Source of the DNA: Bacillus sp. FJAT-50079 | GTDB lineage: Bacteria; Bacillota; Bacilli; Bacillales; Bacillaceae_C | Direction of reading: 5' to 3' | DNA length: 64,000 nucleotides | NCBI RefSeq assembly: GCF_018343515.1 | Contig: NZ_JAGYPD010000010.1 | Span: forward strand, 1-64,000 | Shown: in pieces, positions 1 through 9,698 of the stretch | Layout of the letters: each line of letters opens with the position of its first letter | How positions within the stretch are numbered: the stretch's first letter is position 1 | The notes under the pieces: generated by a model | The model's input: the letters and a program-made list of their open reading frames with translations, nothing else | Told to the model about the DNA's origin: nothing | The model's database searches: none | Program-made: the position numbers and the translations under genes

Positions 1-812
1 ACGATTGGACGTCCTACCTGGTCGATGATTTTCTGGACTAGCGGTTCAAGCATATTACTATCGTGAACATTTCCTGGAGTGACGATGTTTGCGAGTACAA
101 ATCCCTTCTCGTCCGTAGCAGCGTGAAAAGAATAGGCAAATTGCTTTGTCCGTTCATCCTTAACGTAATAACCACTCTCAGGGTCCGTTGTCGATTCTTT
201 AATCTCCTTGTACTCTTCTGTTTCAAACTTTTCCGGTGGGAATGGTTTCTTCCCGTTCTTTTCACGATCAAGGTTGAGCTCCTCCTGGAGCCTCTTCTCA
301 TAAGCTCGCGTCTCTTTACGAACAACCTTCTTCTCGAACTTTCTCTTATTCGCACTCGCTTTAACATGGGTCGAATCAATGAAGACATGATCTGGGCTGA
401 GAAGCCCACGATTTGTCACTTCGTTTAGAACTTTATAGAAAATCTGCTCGAACAGATCAGTATCTGCAAATCGACGGACATAGTTTTTCCCAAACGTGGA
501 GAAGTGAGGAACCTCGGTATGAAAGCCAAAGCCTAGAAACCAGCGATATGCCACGTTCGTTTCAATTTCCTTGATTGTCTGGCGCATGGAGCGGATGCCG
601 AAGGTATACTGAATGAATGTCATCTTGATCAGCACTACAGGATCTATGCTGGGTCTACCGATGGTCGAGTAAAGATCTTCAACTAATGGATAGATGAAGG
701 AGAAATCAATAGCCGCATCTAGTTTGCGAACTAGATGATTTTGAGGAACCAACTGCTCTATGGTCAGCATTTCCAACTGTTCGCGCTCATTGATTTGATT
801 CTTCGTCATCAT
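1..812 (-). CDS. IS1182-family transposase, N-terminal part (runs off window)
   Basis: About 270 codons read without a stop from position 812 to the left edge, so the C-terminal part and the stop codon lie outside. The N-terminus (MMTKNQINEREQLEMLTIEQ in the reading frame) and the stretch IGRPSIDPVVLIKM are typical of IS1182-type DDE transposases. Two candidate catalytic aspartates are visible in FIDSTHVKA and TPGNVHDS. In-frame ATGs lie at 818, 812 and 809. An AGGAGG at 821-826 favours 812 with 8-nt spacing. The frame is intact here, so the element could be complete and active. No gene for another mobile function is visible beside it. Confidence 0.9.
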   Translation of the reverse strand, partial: MMTKNQINEREQLEMLTIEQLVPQNHLVRKLDAAIDFSFIYPLVEDLYSTIGRPSIDPVVLIKMTFIQYTFGIRSMRQTIKEIETNVAYRWFLGFGFHTEVPHFSTFGKNYVRRFADTDLFEQIFYKVLNEVTNRGLLSPDHVFIDSTHVKASANKRKFEKKVVRKETRAYEKRLQEELNLDREKNGKKPFPPEKFETEEYKEIKESTTDPESGYYVKDERTKQFAYSFHAATDEKGFVLANIVTPGNVHDSNMLEPLVQKIIDQVGRPI

Positions 813-845
813 ATCCATCACCTCCTATTTTTAATAAGAAATACC

Positions 846-972
846 GTTGATTGGAGCGTAGGGCGGCGACTCCTGCGGGAACAGCGCGAGCTGAAGACCC
901 TGGACTGAGCACAGCGAGGGAAGCGGCTGAAGCCGTGCCCGCGGAACGCGTCCGCCCGAAGCGGAAATCAAC
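846..972. repeat. Dispersed GC-rich intergenic repeat, GTTGATT...AATCAAC ends
   Basis: A 127-bp segment begins GTTGATTGGAG and ends GCGGAAATCAAC, giving short imperfect terminal inverted repeats around a GC-rich core (GGCGGCGACTCCTGCGGGAA). It carries no supported gene. Related segments occur at 1088-1222 and 29957-30154. It resembles the common Bacillaceae intergenic repeat of this type; no function can be read from it. Confidence 0.7.
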
Positions 973-1004
973 TTTCCTAGGTTACCACTATTTTAAAAGA
1001 AAAA

Positions 1005-1076
1005 AGACCGTAGGCAAACACCTAAATTTCTGTGTTTGTCTACAGTCTGAGACGATTTATAGAATCGTCTTTTTTC
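1005..1076 (+). terminator. Double hairpin with rho-independent terminator
   Basis: The first hairpin pairs 1005-1021 with 1032-1048 (AGACCGTAGGCAAACAC against GTGTTTGTCTACAGTCT, two mismatches). The second pairs AGACGATT (1050-1057) with AATCGTCT (1063-1070) and runs into T6, a classical intrinsic terminator on the plus strand. No plus-strand gene precedes it, so it may belong to the upstream end of the IS or to a remnant. Confidence 0.65.
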
Positions 1077-1087
1077 AATCTTTTAAT

Positions 1088-1222
1088 GTTGATTTTTAGC
1101 GGAAAGCACGAAGGCTCACCGAAATGCTACGAATTTCCTTCAAGCGGTGAAGGAAAACATATTTAACGTCCTAGCTTGCCACTCGCCCCGCGGAAAGCGA
1201 AGTGCCTGGAGCGGAAATCAAC
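1088..1222. repeat. Second copy of the GTTGATT...AATCAAC repeat
   Basis: This segment starts GTTGATTTTTAGCGG and ends GGAGCGGAAATCAAC, with a degenerate GC-rich interior (CCCCGCGGAAAGCGAAG). It abuts the 3' end of yjbA. No coding potential is supported. Confidence 0.6.
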
Positions 1223-1227
1223 AGTTT

Positions 1228-1977
1228 TCAATTTACCTTTGGATTGCATTCACTTTCCCACATTTTCTCAAAAAACGGCTGCCCCTTTATTAAATTTTCA
1301 CATAATGTCATATGTTTTTCATTCCAACCTAGCTTCACTTCTTCATACAAACAGGTCCAAATCTCTTCAAACTCCATTTTTTGAATATCATGATATTTAT
1401 GCGGACTCCATTCTGTATACCAATAACGAATTTCCGGTGTACTTTTTGAATGATACAGCTGTTCAAGCGCCATAAACATTAATTGCTTTAATTGCCGCTC
1501 TCTCCTCGTTAACCCGAACATTAATTCAGGTGCAGGTGATAGAATATTATGCTCCTTTTTAGCTACCTCTTGATTATATTTGTATTTTTCAGGCTTATTA
1601 TTTGCGATCATCTCATATGCCAGCTGCTCTTGCCTTGGAATAAGTCTGCTTTTTCTTAACGGAATCGAATAGCCAATCGTATCAACTGCTAGTATTCCCA
1701 TGCCATCTGTCACAACGAAACAGTATTCCAATTGAATTCGTTCATGGTTTTTCCGTAAATATGCTTTTTTATGAATATCACTTAATAATGCTTCTGGCAA
1801 TTCAGCCAAGTGGTTTTCAATATAATCAAAAAGATCAGGCTCAACGATTAATAAAGGTACTTGATCAAGTAGCTCTATTACATCTTCCCCTCTTCGCCAC
1901 TCATGAAAATGGCAAACACTGTATCCGTTCTCTTCGCCTTCAAACCAATTTACCCAAACATCATGAAGATATAGCAT
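1228..1977 (-). CDS. yjbA: YjbA, UPF0736 (DUF3603) protein
   Basis: This is a 249-residue protein, close to the roughly 250 aa of B. subtilis YjbA. It begins [19 protein letters not shown] and carries the conserved segments [18 protein letters not shown] and [13 protein letters not shown]. No signal peptide or membrane segment is seen, so it is probably cytoplasmic. Its function is unknown. An AGGGG ribosome-binding site precedes the ATG at 1977. It lies in the fabF-yjaZ neighbourhood, as in B. subtilis, where yjbA sits close to yjaZ. Confidence 0.92.
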   Translation of the reverse strand: MLYLHDVWVNWFEGEENGYSVCHFHEWRRGEDVIELLDQVPLLIVEPDLFDYIENHLAELPEALLSDIHKKAYLRKNHERIQLEYCFVVTDGMGILAVDTIGYSIPLRKSRLIPRQEQLAYEMIANNKPEKYKYNQEVAKKEHNILSPAPELMFGLTRRERQLKQLMFMALEQLYHSKSTPEIRYWYTEWSPHKYHDIQKMEFEEIWTCLYEEVKLGWNEKHMTLCENLIKGQPFFEKMWESECNPKVN

Positions 1978-2034
1978 TCCGAACCCCTCGCTTCATAACT
2001 ATTTGTCAATCAGTATAGGCAGCTCTTAATAAAA

Positions 2035-2253
2035 TTATTCCTCGTATCCATTTTCACTAGGTATATATAGGGAAATCGTAATAACCAACAGTCCAAATGG
2101 TAATAAATAGCATTCCGGTCGACGAGCGATATATAATAAAAAATCGATATATGAGTGTCCTGCTGCCAATAAATTTAAATATGCAATCGTACTTACTCCT
2201 CCTGCGACAGCTAGTCCGAAACCAATAAGAAATACGATTGTTCGAAACATCAT
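2035..2253 (-). CDS. Small membrane protein, unknown
   Basis: The 72-residue product has two hydrophobic segments, about residues 5-28 (FLIGFGLAVAGGVSTIAYL) and 47-63 (CYLLPFGLLVITISLYI), and a charged C-terminus ENGYEE. This predicts a two-helix inner-membrane miniprotein. Two adjacent ATGs (2253 and 2250) are possible starts; the ribosome-binding site (GTGGTGA) is weak. It lies upstream of yjbA on the same strand. I do not recognise a family. Confidence 0.6.
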   Translation of the reverse strand: MMFRTIVFLIGFGLAVAGGVSTIAYLNLLAAGHSYIDFLLYIARRPECYLLPFGLLVITISLYIPSENGYEE

Positions 2254-2340
2254 TAGATCACCACACGCCCACTCTTTTTTGTTCAGCTACTATTCATTAC
2301 TATGTCGGATATTTTATAGATAGTCGTCATCAATAGAAAA

Positions 2341-2359
2341 ACCTTCCGATTTGGAAGGC
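2341..2359 (-). terminator. Intrinsic terminator downstream of yjaZ
   Basis: On the minus strand GCCTTCC-AAATC-GGAAGGT is followed by TTTTTC. It lies directly after the yjaZ stop codon. Confidence 0.75.
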
Positions 2360-3142
2360 TTATTCGTCTAAAAAGTGATTATTTACGAGCAATTTTTCCG
2401 CTTGAATATCAAATGACTCTTTTATTGATAGAGAGTTATTTCTCAAATAGCCATCGACCAATTTGCCACCAATCGCATAGCCCATCATTCTCGGGATCCT
2501 TCTTCGCCCAAGCAATAGATCATCATGTAACACGCTCTCTCTATTTGCTGCTACATTTGGCTCGTATATGTGTTTCCAATAATATTTCAGCATTTCACTA
2601 GAAAAATCGTTCTCCCATCTTGCTGTAAATTTCTTACCACAATATAAAAGCACTGCATGTTCTGCCAATCCTTCAATCATTAACGAATCAAGCAATGTAT
2701 ACTCGGATATTTCCTTTTTCTGTTTCGCCATCCTCGCCGCATGATGATATTCGTGAATGAATAATGCTTCCCACCCTTTCTCATCTTTTTCATCTGTTAA
2801 AAATAAAAAAATTTTATTTTTATATGCAAGCCCGGATCGGCCTTTTAGGCGCTCCCGAAAAAAAGATTGATGTAGATCAATGGGAAAAATATAAATATCT
2901 ACTTCTGGTCCACTCCACTTTTTCTTGTATAAACGATAAAAACGATCAACTTTATTCCAAACATCCTGCTCTTTCAATTTTTTAACTACATCCCTTGTTT
3001 GTTCTGATGGCTCATACATCCCAAACCGTTTTACGTAATAGTAAAAACTTCGGCTATCAACTTCTGGTACTGCAAGTTCACAAAGCTTGAATGGATTAGT
3101 AAAATGCTCCTCAAGCCACTCATCGGTTTTTATGATTCCCAT
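2360..3142 (-). CDS. yjaZ: YjaZ, DUF2268 putative zinc protease
   Basis: The 260-residue protein has an HEYHH motif at about residues 130-134 and a downstream glutamate in MIEGLAEHA, the arrangement of a zincin-type metalloprotease (DUF2268 family). No signal peptide is seen in the chosen form. The start was set at the ATG at 3142 (MGIIKTDEW), which has AGGAGG seven bases upstream; the longer open frame reaching into the fabF terminator has no conserved sequence. It lies behind fabF, separated by a terminator, as in B. subtilis. Catalytic activity is inferred from the motif, and substrates are unknown. Confidence 0.88.
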   Translation of the reverse strand: MGIIKTDEWLEEHFTNPFKLCELAVPEVDSRSFYYYVKRFGMYEPSEQTRDVVKKLKEQDVWNKVDRFYRLYKKKWSGPEVDIYIFPIDLHQSFFRERLKGRSGLAYKNKIFLFLTDEKDEKGWEALFIHEYHHAARMAKQKKEISEYTLLDSLMIEGLAEHAVLLYCGKKFTARWENDFSSEMLKYYWKHIYEPNVAANRESVLHDDLLLGRRRIPRMMGYAIGGKLVDGYLRNNSLSIKESFDIQAEKLLVNNHFLDE

Positions 3143-3247
3143 AAGCGCACCTCCTTTACTTATGATATTTACATTTGGAAACTTGGTGTGCGTAAAATAT
3201 GAAATAAAGGAAAACACTTGCAATTGGAAAGTTAAGTGAATTTGAAA

Positions 3248-3274
3248 AACCACAGTCAAAAAATGACTGTGGTT
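3248..3274 (-). terminator. Intrinsic terminator of the fabHA-fabF operon
   Basis: The hairpin AACCACAGTCA / TGACTGTGGTT has a T-rich tail on the minus strand and lies between the fabF stop and yjaZ. Confidence 0.85.
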
Positions 3275-3299
3275 CATTCGATATGATCGCCTTGAACAA

Positions 3300-4535
3300 T
3301 TATTCATATTTTTTAAATGCAAGTGTTGCGTTATGACCGCCAAAGCCAAGTGAATTACTTAAAGCAGTTTTTACATCCGCCTTACGTGCTTCGTTTGGAA
3401 CATAATCAAGATCACATTCAGGATCAGGTGTTTCAATATTCATTGTCGGTGGTAAAATTCCTTCTTTAAGCGCTAGACAAGTAAATATCGCTTCAACTCC
3501 ACCGGCAGCGCCAAGTAAATGGCCTGTCATTGATTTTGTCGAGCTTATGGCTAACTTATAAGCATGATCACCAAATACTTCTTTCACTGCCATCGTTTCA
3601 TACTTATCATTATAAGGAGTACTTGTACCATGTGCATTAATATAATCAATGTCCTCAGGTGCAAGTCCACCATCGTTGATCGCCATTTTCATTGCACGAG
3701 CGCCGCCTTCACCACCAGGGGCTGGAGCCGTAATATGATAAGCATCACCCGTCGCACCATAACCAACAATTTCGGCATAAATATGTGCACCGCGATTTAA
3801 CGCATGCTCAAGTTCCTCAAGAACAATAATTCCTGCCCCTTCCCCAATAACGAAACCGTCACGATTTAAATCAAATGGGCGGCTCGCTGTTTTTGGATCT
3901 GGATTTGTTGATAATGCTGTGTTTGCACAAAACCCTGCTACGGACATTCGTGTAATTGGCGCTTCTGCTCCCCCAGCGATCATCGCTTGCGCATCTCCAC
4001 GCTGAATGACTTTAAATGCATCACCAATTGAATTTGTTCCCGTTGCACATGCAGTTACTGTACAAGAGTTCACACCTTTCGCTCCTAAATAGATGGAAAC
4101 TTGTCCAGCCGCCATATCAGGAATCATCATTGGAACGAAAAACGGACTAACGCGGCGATATCCTCTTTTTTGGAACGTCTCGAATTGATTTTCCAACGTT
4201 TCAAGTCCACCAATTCCTGAACCGATCCATACACCAACATCGGTTGCATTCGATTCATCGATTGTCAGTTTTGAATCCTCAACCGCCATCATTGCGGCTG
4301 CAAGCGCATAATGGGTAAAACGGTCCATCTTTCTTGCTTCTTTTCGTTCAACGTATTTTTCAATATCAAAATCTTTTACTTCCGCCGCTACTTTTGCCGG
4401 ATATTGTTCAGCATCAAGTCTTGTAAGCGGACCAATACCTGATTGTCCAGCAATAATATTTTTCCATGTTGTTGCGGCATCATTTCCTAACGGTGATACC
4501 GCACCAATACCTGTTACTACAACTCTTTTTTTCAT
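3300..4535 (-). CDS. fabF: FabF, beta-ketoacyl-ACP synthase II
   Basis: This enzyme condenses malonyl-ACP with acyl-ACP in each elongation round of type II fatty acid synthesis in the cytoplasm. The 411-residue sequence has the thiolase-fold Cys-His-His triad: Cys163 in VTACATG, a His in NAHGTSTP and a His in [11 protein letters not shown]. The glycine-rich loop GFGGHNATL near the C-terminus is also present. The start at 4535 was chosen over 4544 because AAGGAG abuts 4544 but lies 9 nt from 4535, giving [11 protein letters not shown] as in B. subtilis. It follows fabHA on the same strand with a 47-bp gap and shares its FapR-controlled promoter. Confidence 0.97.
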   Translation of the reverse strand: MKKRVVVTGIGAVSPLGNDAATTWKNIIAGQSGIGPLTRLDAEQYPAKVAAEVKDFDIEKYVERKEARKMDRFTHYALAAAMMAVEDSKLTIDESNATDVGVWIGSGIGGLETLENQFETFQKRGYRRVSPFFVPMMIPDMAAGQVSIYLGAKGVNSCTVTACATGTNSIGDAFKVIQRGDAQAMIAGGAEAPITRMSVAGFCANTALSTNPDPKTASRPFDLNRDGFVIGEGAGIIVLEELEHALNRGAHIYAEIVGYGATGDAYHITAPAPGGEGGARAMKMAINDGGLAPEDIDYINAHGTSTPYNDKYETMAVKEVFGDHAYKLAISSTKSMTGHLLGAAGGVEAIFTCLALKEGILPPTMNIETPDPECDLDYVPNEARKADVKTALSNSLGFGGHNATLAFKKYE

Positions 4536-4582
4536 TTTTACCATCTCCTTCTATTCCGATCAAGAAGATTAACTTCTACTTT

Positions 4583-5515
4583 TTAGCGACCCCATTTTAA
4601 TGTAATGGCTCCCCATGTAAGACCGCCGCCAAATCCAACCATTACTATTATATCATCATCTTTAATTTTTCCAGCTTCTAATTCTTCAGCTAAAGCCATT
4701 GGAATCGAAGCGGATGATGTGTTTCCATATTTTCGAATCGATTTTGACATTTTTTCTTCAGGTAAATCAAGGCGCTGTCTTGCCGATTCCATAATTCTAA
4801 TATTCGCTTGATGAGGAATTAAGTAGTCAACATCGTCTTTTGTTAATCCAGCCTTTTCAAGCACGTTAATTGATGACTCTCCCATTTGTCTAACGGCAAA
4901 TTTAAACACTTCGCGTCCATTCATCATAATGTATTCGTCTTGATATAGATGTTTTCCTCCTGTCCCATCTGCACCAAGCTCAAATGACAAGATGCCGCGT
5001 CCCTCGGAAACGGGCGCTAAAACAGCCGCACCAGCACCATCACCAAAGAGCACCGCTGTGTTACGATCCTTCCAATCAGTAATTCCTGATAATTTCTCAG
5101 CTCCAACGACGAGAATATATTTTGCCGTTTCACTTTCAATAAATTGCTTCGCTGTTGCCATCCCATACATGAAGCCGGCACATGCAGCACTTACATCCAT
5201 AGCTGAAGCCTTCACACATCCAAGTCTTTCTTGGAGAATACATGCAACAGTCGGAAACGGGCGGTCAGGTGTAACTGTTGCGACAAGAATCATATCGATT
5301 TCTTCTGGGCTAATTCCTGCATCCGCGATCGCAAGCTTCGCTGCTTCATAGGCCATATCTGACGTCGATTCATCATCAGACGCGATCCTTCTCTCTTCAA
5401 TTCCTGTCATTGTTCTGATCCATTCATCAGATGTATCCATAATTTTCTCTAAATCTTTATTCGTTAACACTTTTTCAGGTGCGTATTTACCTACTCCGAT
5501 AATTCCGGCATTCAT
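4583..5515 (-). CDS. fabHA: FabHA, beta-ketoacyl-ACP synthase III
   Basis: This enzyme initiates fatty acid synthesis by condensing an acyl-CoA primer with malonyl-ACP; in Bacillus, branched-chain primers are preferred. The 310 residues are colinear with B. subtilis FabHA. Catalytic residues are Cys112 in VSAACAGF, a His in PHQANIRI and an Asn in YGNTSSAS. The C-terminal [10 protein letters not shown] motif is intact. It is the first gene of a fabHA-fabF operon. A promoter overlapping a perfect FapR-type operator lies 45-90 bp upstream, predicting repression relieved by malonyl-CoA. Confidence 0.97.
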   Translation of the reverse strand: MNAGIIGVGKYAPEKVLTNKDLEKIMDTSDEWIRTMTGIEERRIASDDESTSDMAYEAAKLAIADAGISPEEIDMILVATVTPDRPFPTVACILQERLGCVKASAMDVSAACAGFMYGMATAKQFIESETAKYILVVGAEKLSGITDWKDRNTAVLFGDGAGAAVLAPVSEGRGILSFELGADGTGGKHLYQDEYIMMNGREVFKFAVRQMGESSINVLEKAGLTKDDVDYLIPHQANIRIMESARQRLDLPEEKMSKSIRKYGNTSSASIPMALAEELEAGKIKDDDIIVMVGFGGGLTWGAITLKWGR

Positions 5516-5559
5516 CGTAACAATCCCTACTTTCCCTTACATCACTTTGTCATCACATA

Positions 5560-5605
5560 TTAAGACTTGGTACTAATTATAACACCAAGCATAATAACAT
5601 ATCAA
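5560..5605 (-). promoter_or_regulatory. fabHA promoter with FapR operator
   Basis: Reading the minus strand, TTGATA (5605-5600), an 18-bp spacer and TATAAT (5581-5576) form a sigma-A promoter. Overlapping the -10 end and extending over the start region is TTAGTACCAAGTCTTAA (5576-5560), which matches the FapR palindrome known from Bacillus (TTAGTACCTAGTCTTAA type). This position would block initiation. Confidence 0.9.
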
Positions 5606-5675
5606 CGTATAATTTTGGGAGTTTTTTTCACCAGCTACTCTTTCATTTTTTATCTATTCTTCATCGATTTGTCAA

Positions 5676-6233
5676 TCATCTACTCTTTCCAAAGAAATAT
5701 TGTTCAAATTGATCTACTTCCGGTAGAGATGTTTGTAAAGCTTCTATCTTCTTTTCATAATTCAACGTATGATTCGTTATAAAATATTCAATGATATTAG
5801 CATGCTGTTTCAACTGCTCTTTCATCATTTCTATTTTTTCATACATCGCTTGCCCACTTCGATCCATCGCAGTCGGTTGTAGAAAAATAAATAATGTGTC
5901 ATCACATCGGTTAGTCTGATAAAACATTTCGACTAAGCGAATCAATTGTATTTGAAGTCGATCATCTCCTTTTTCATAATAATCAATTAGAGGAATAATC
6001 ACATAGTTAATCGGTATCGAATCAAATCGTTCCATTTCACCTTCATTTTCATCATTGTACAGTGTTAATGTGAGGTTGGCATTTCTACCTATCAACATCC
6101 ATTGCTCTACATGTCTTTCCGTTTGCCACATTTCATGATCAAGCGCATCAACGAGCAAGCCTTGATCAAGAAGTTGAACGCATGCTTTGAAACCAATCGG
6201 CTGTCTTGCGGCAAATACAATCGCTTTTTTCAT
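5676..6233 (-). CDS. Hypothetical protein, possibly Rossmann-like N-terminus
   Basis: The 185-residue protein begins MKKAIVFAARQPIGFKAC, a beta-strand and loop reminiscent of nucleotide-binding short-chain folds, but no full GxxGxxG motif is present. It is acidic and lacks membrane segments. The ATG has AGGAGG upstream. It sits between yjzD and fabHA, where B. subtilis carries yjaU, yjaV, med and comZ; it may correspond to YjaV, but I cannot confirm this. med and comZ are not evident here. No function is assigned. Confidence 0.7.
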   Translation of the reverse strand: MKKAIVFAARQPIGFKACVQLLDQGLLVDALDHEMWQTERHVEQWMLIGRNANLTLTLYNDENEGEMERFDSIPINYVIIPLIDYYEKGDDRLQIQLIRLVEMFYQTNRCDDTLFIFLQPTAMDRSGQAMYEKIEMMKEQLKQHANIIEYFITNHTLNYEKKIEALQTSLPEVDQFEQYFFGKSR

Positions 6234-6397
6234 GATGGATCCTCCTTAATATTTCCTATCACCATCTTATGTAAAAAAAACATAAGCTTTCCTGCTTTGC
6301 TTCTTTATCATTTTTAGGAACTATGGTATTATTGATTGGTCGAGATACTCGTGAAAATAACTACATAGATATCTTTCTTGGAATTGAGGTGGATAGA

Positions 6398-6580
6398 ATG
6401 AAATTTGTTTGGACTTTTATTTGGGGATTCGCTCTTACTCATATGCTTGCATACGTAGCAAATTCAATGCTTGGTACTCCATATGAGTTTGGAACCGCAT
6501 CAATATTAGCAATTGGAGCAATTATTTTGATTTGTTTAGTTGCTACTTTAGCTCCAGCACCACCATCAGAACAGCAATAA
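6398..6580 (+). CDS. yjzD: YjzD, DUF2929 small membrane protein
   Basis: The 60-residue product MKFVWTFIWGFALTHMLAYV... has two transmembrane helices (residues about 3-22 and 34-52) and a Pro-rich tail (APAPPSEQQ), matching DUF2929/YjzD. The start at 6398 has GAGGTGG upstream; the longer frame from 6323 is non-conserved. The gene is monocistronic and is transcribed away from the 5676-6233 gene and convergently with clpB across a shared terminator. Its function is unknown. Confidence 0.8.
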   Translation: MKFVWTFIWGFALTHMLAYVANSMLGTPYEFGTASILAIGAIILICLVATLAPAPPSEQQ

Positions 6581-6581
6581 A

Positions 6582-6608
6582 AAAACTCGCATATGAGCGA
6601 GTTTTTTT
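6582..6608. terminator. Bidirectional terminator yjzD / clpB
   Basis: AAAAACTCGC-ATATGA-GCGAGTTTTTTT forms a symmetrical hairpin with A and T tracts on both sides between convergent genes. It overlaps the clpB stop codon. Confidence 0.85.
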
Positions 6609-9213
6609 ATTTTCTTATATTGATTTTTAATTGGTCATCCTCCACATTAACAACGATCGTATCGTATGGATGAACATGTCCAGCAATGATTTCCTTTGCG
6701 ACCAATGTTTCAATCTTGCTTTGTAAAAAGCGTTTTAACGGTCTAGCCCCATAAACAGGATCATAAGCGGCTTCGGCGATAAATTCTTTTGCCTTTTTCG
6801 TGATCTCCAACTGAATATATTGTTCATTCAGTCTCGCTTGTAATTCCCCTGCTAATTTCGAAACGATCCCAGCAATGTTTGCTAAACTTAACGGTTTAAA
6901 TAAAATTATATCATCAACCCGATTTAAAAATTCCGGTCGGAACGATCCGCGCAATTGACCGAGAACAAGCTCTTTCGTCTTTTCGTCAATCATCTCTTCA
7001 TCTTGTTCACGCTCTAATAAATAAGCTGAACCGATATTGGACGTCATTATAATAACCGTATTTTTAAAATCAATCCGCCTTCCTTGAGAATCAGTAATCC
7101 TTCCATCATCAAGCACTTGCAATAAAATATTAAATACTTCGGGGTGAGCTTTTTCGATTTCATCAAGTAAAATAACCGAATATGGCTTCCTTCGTACAGC
7201 TTCGGTTAATTGCCCGCCTTCTTCATAGCCGACATATCCTGGGGGCGCTCCAATTAACCTTGAGACAGCATGCTTTTCCATGTATTCCGACATATCGATG
7301 CGAATCATTTGTTCCTCACTATCAAACAATGTTGCAGCTAGCGCTTTTGCTAACTCGGTTTTCCCCACACCTGTGGGACCAAGGAAAATGAAAGAACCGA
7401 TCGGACGATTCGGATCTTTAATGCCTGCTCGCGCACGTAAAACCGCATTGCTCACAAGCTCCACCGCCTCGTCTTGACCAATCACTCGCTCATGTAATAT
7501 ACTTTCTAACCGCAATAATTTTTCTCGTTCCCCTTCCACAAGCTTCATAACGGGGATCCCTGTCCATCTTGACACAATATCAGCAATCTCTTCCTCGGTT
7601 ACTTCTTCCTTTACTAAGCGATTTTCATCCTCTTGTTTCATCGCCAATTGTTCTTCAAGCTCTTTCAATTCTTTTTCAAGCGCGGGAATTCGCCCATGAC
7701 GGAGCTCGGCGGCACGGTTTAAATCATACTCGCTTTCTGCATCTTCTAGCTCACGCCGGAGCTTATCTAATTGCTCACGTTTTTCCTGGAGATGCATAAT
7801 TTCATCTTTTTCGGTCTGCCATTTCGCCTTCATTTGATGTGCTTTTTCTTTAAATTCGGCTAACTCCCTTTGTAAAAGCTGAAGTCTTTCCTTGCTTGCT
7901 TCATCTTCTTCCTTTTGCAATGCCGCCTCTTCTATTTCCAATTGCATGACTCGTCTTGTTACTTCGTCGAGCTCACTTGGCATCGAATCAATTTCAACAC
8001 GAATATTTGCACATGCTTCATCAATTAAATCAATCGCTTTATCAGGCAAAAAACGATCGGTAATATAGCGATCTGAAAGAGTGGCAGCAGCAACAAGGGC
8101 ACGATCATGAATATTTACACCGTGATGAATCTCGAACCGTTCTTTTAATCCCCGTAAAATTGAAATCGTATCTTCAACCGTTGGTTCTGGAACGAGCACC
8201 TTTTGAAATCTTCGTTCTAACGCTGGATCTTTTTCAATATACAGCCGATATTCATCAAGTGTTGTGGCACCGATACAATGAAGCTCACCTCTTGCAAGCA
8301 TTGGCTTCAACATATTCCCAGCATCCATCGAGCCTTCTGCTTTTCCCGCACCAACAATCGTATGAATTTCATCGATAAACAACAAAATTTTTCCTTCACT
8401 GCTCTTGATCTCATGGAGTACAGCTTTTAATCTTTCTTCAAATTCCCCTCTGAATTTAGCACCGGCAATGAGCGCTCCCATATCAAGTGAGAATACGGTT
8501 TTATCTTTTAAGCCTTCCGGCACATCTCGTCTGACGATTCGTTGCGCTAGCCCTTCAACAATCGCCGTTTTCCCGACACCCGGTTCACCGATTAGCACGG
8601 GATTATTTTTTGTTTTTCTCGATAAAATTCGAATCACATTTCGAATTTCATTGTCGCGGCCAATGACGGGATCAATTTTCCCTGCCTTTACTTCTGCAAC
8701 TAAATCTCTGCCATATTTCTTTAGCGCCTCATATGTAGCTTCTGGATTTTGAGATTCCACACGCTGTCCTCCTCTCATTTGTTCAATTTCCGCTTGCAAA
8801 GCTTGCTTCGTCACCCCTTGCCTTTGTAGAAATAAGAAAAGCTCATTATTTTTAAGTTCCATTAATGCAAGAATAAAATGTTCGATTGAAAGATATTCGT
8901 CCGTAAAATCTGCCTTTACTTGTTCCGCCTTTTGCAGGACATGCTGTAATTCTGAGTTTATATATTGTCCGCCTTTTATCCCTTTTCCAGTCACTTGTGG
9001 TAGCTTGTTTATAAGTCGATCAATTTCTAATTGTAAGCTGCTGCGCGGCACACCCGCTCGTTCATATAAATTGGTTAATAAGCTATCGCTTTTTTCTGAG
9101 AAAGCTTTCCAAAGATGAGTGATTGTTATTTCCGGATGGTTAAGACGGACAGCCGTTTGTTGAGCTTCTGCAAATGCTTCTTGAACAGTCGTAGTCATTT
9201 TACTTAAATCCAT
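6607..9213 (-). CDS. clpB: ClpB disaggregase (Hsp100 chaperone)
   Basis: ClpB is a hexameric AAA+ disaggregase that works with DnaK to resolubilise aggregated proteins in the cytoplasm. The 868 residues contain the N-terminal Clp repeat domain (1-145), NBD1 with Walker A GEPGVGKT at about 205-212, a coiled-coil middle domain (about 400-530, very rich in E, K, R and L), NBD2 with [15 protein letters not shown] and the D2-small domain. No ClpP-binding tripeptide loop is evident, as expected for ClpB. AAGGAG lies 13 nt before the ATG, which is long. B. subtilis 168 lacks clpB, so its position here is an accessory difference. I found no tandem CtsR heptads upstream. Confidence 0.96.
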   Translation of the reverse strand: MDLSKMTTTVQEAFAEAQQTAVRLNHPEITITHLWKAFSEKSDSLLTNLYERAGVPRSSLQLEIDRLINKLPQVTGKGIKGGQYINSELQHVLQKAEQVKADFTDEYLSIEHFILALMELKNNELFLFLQRQGVTKQALQAEIEQMRGGQRVESQNPEATYEALKKYGRDLVAEVKAGKIDPVIGRDNEIRNVIRILSRKTKNNPVLIGEPGVGKTAIVEGLAQRIVRRDVPEGLKDKTVFSLDMGALIAGAKFRGEFEERLKAVLHEIKSSEGKILLFIDEIHTIVGAGKAEGSMDAGNMLKPMLARGELHCIGATTLDEYRLYIEKDPALERRFQKVLVPEPTVEDTISILRGLKERFEIHHGVNIHDRALVAAATLSDRYITDRFLPDKAIDLIDEACANIRVEIDSMPSELDEVTRRVMQLEIEEAALQKEEDEASKERLQLLQRELAEFKEKAHQMKAKWQTEKDEIMHLQEKREQLDKLRRELEDAESEYDLNRAAELRHGRIPALEKELKELEEQLAMKQEDENRLVKEEVTEEEIADIVSRWTGIPVMKLVEGEREKLLRLESILHERVIGQDEAVELVSNAVLRARAGIKDPNRPIGSFIFLGPTGVGKTELAKALAATLFDSEEQMIRIDMSEYMEKHAVSRLIGAPPGYVGYEEGGQLTEAVRRKPYSVILLDEIEKAHPEVFNILLQVLDDGRITDSQGRRIDFKNTVIIMTSNIGSAYLLEREQDEEMIDEKTKELVLGQLRGSFRPEFLNRVDDIILFKPLSLANIAGIVSKLAGELQARLNEQYIQLEITKKAKEFIAEAAYDPVYGARPLKRFLQSKIETLVAKEIIAGHVHPYDTIVVNVEDDQLKINIRK

Positions 9214-9242
9214 ACTTTTTTATCCACTCCTTCAATGTAAAA

Positions 9243-9274
9243 ATAGCGGAAGCTCGTAAAGAGCATTCCGCTAT
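9243..9274 (-). terminator. Intrinsic terminator of the yitW-like gene
   Basis: ATAGCGGAA(T)GCTC / GAGCTTCCGCTAT is followed by TTTTTA on the minus strand. It separates the 9308-9616 gene from clpB, so clpB probably has its own promoter. Confidence 0.8.
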
Positions 9275-9307
9275 ATTTTTCCCCATCTAACATTGGTCAA
9301 ACAGATA

Positions 9308-9616
9308 TTAAGAAATGCCGAGCGCAATTTTGGCATAGCGGGACATTTTATCTTTTGTCCACGGTGGGCTCCAAACGATATCAACCTCAGTTTCCTTCAC
9401 TTCAGGAATATCTGCTAATGCAGCTTGCACTTGATCAACAATCACTCCTGCAAGCGGACAACCCATCGATGTGAGCGTCATCGTAACGGTCGCCTTACCA
9501 TCTTCATCTAAGTCCACTTCATAAACAAGACCAAGATTAACTATATCAATACCAAGCTCAGGGTCAATGACTTGTTCCAGAGCACCAAGTATATTTTCTT
9601 TCATTGCTTCATCCAT
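9308..9616 (-). CDS. yitW: YitW, MIP18/SufT-like metal-sulfur cluster assembly protein
   Basis: The 102-residue DUF59 (MIP18) protein has the hallmark PELGIDIVNLGLVY, the conserved cysteine in TSMGCPLAG and the C-terminal IVWSPPWTKDKMS. Family members (SufT, PaaD, MIP18) help iron-sulfur cluster maturation in the cytoplasm; that role is inferred. The start is set at ATG 9616 (MDEAMKENI) rather than the TTG at 9619, matching the B. subtilis YitW N-terminus. It precedes clpB on the same strand but is separated from it by a terminator. Confidence 0.92.
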   Translation of the reverse strand: MDEAMKENILGALEQVIDPELGIDIVNLGLVYEVDLDEDGKATVTMTLTSMGCPLAGVIVDQVQAALADIPEVKETEVDIVWSPPWTKDKMSRYAKIALGIS

Positions 9617-9698
9617 CAATCAACACTCCTTCCAAATAATCCGTCTACCTCTATCATACCAAACCTACTGGAAAAACAAACTAAAAAGTGTTTATTCA

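Noticed and set aside
63-428. ORFs at 38-428 on both strands
   Set aside because: They lie in other frames of the transposase gene; the real frame is continuous from 812 to the window edge.
9293-9300. CtsR heptad GGTCAAA upstream of clpB
   Set aside because: Only one heptad, on the plus strand beyond a terminator; the tandem second heptad is absent.
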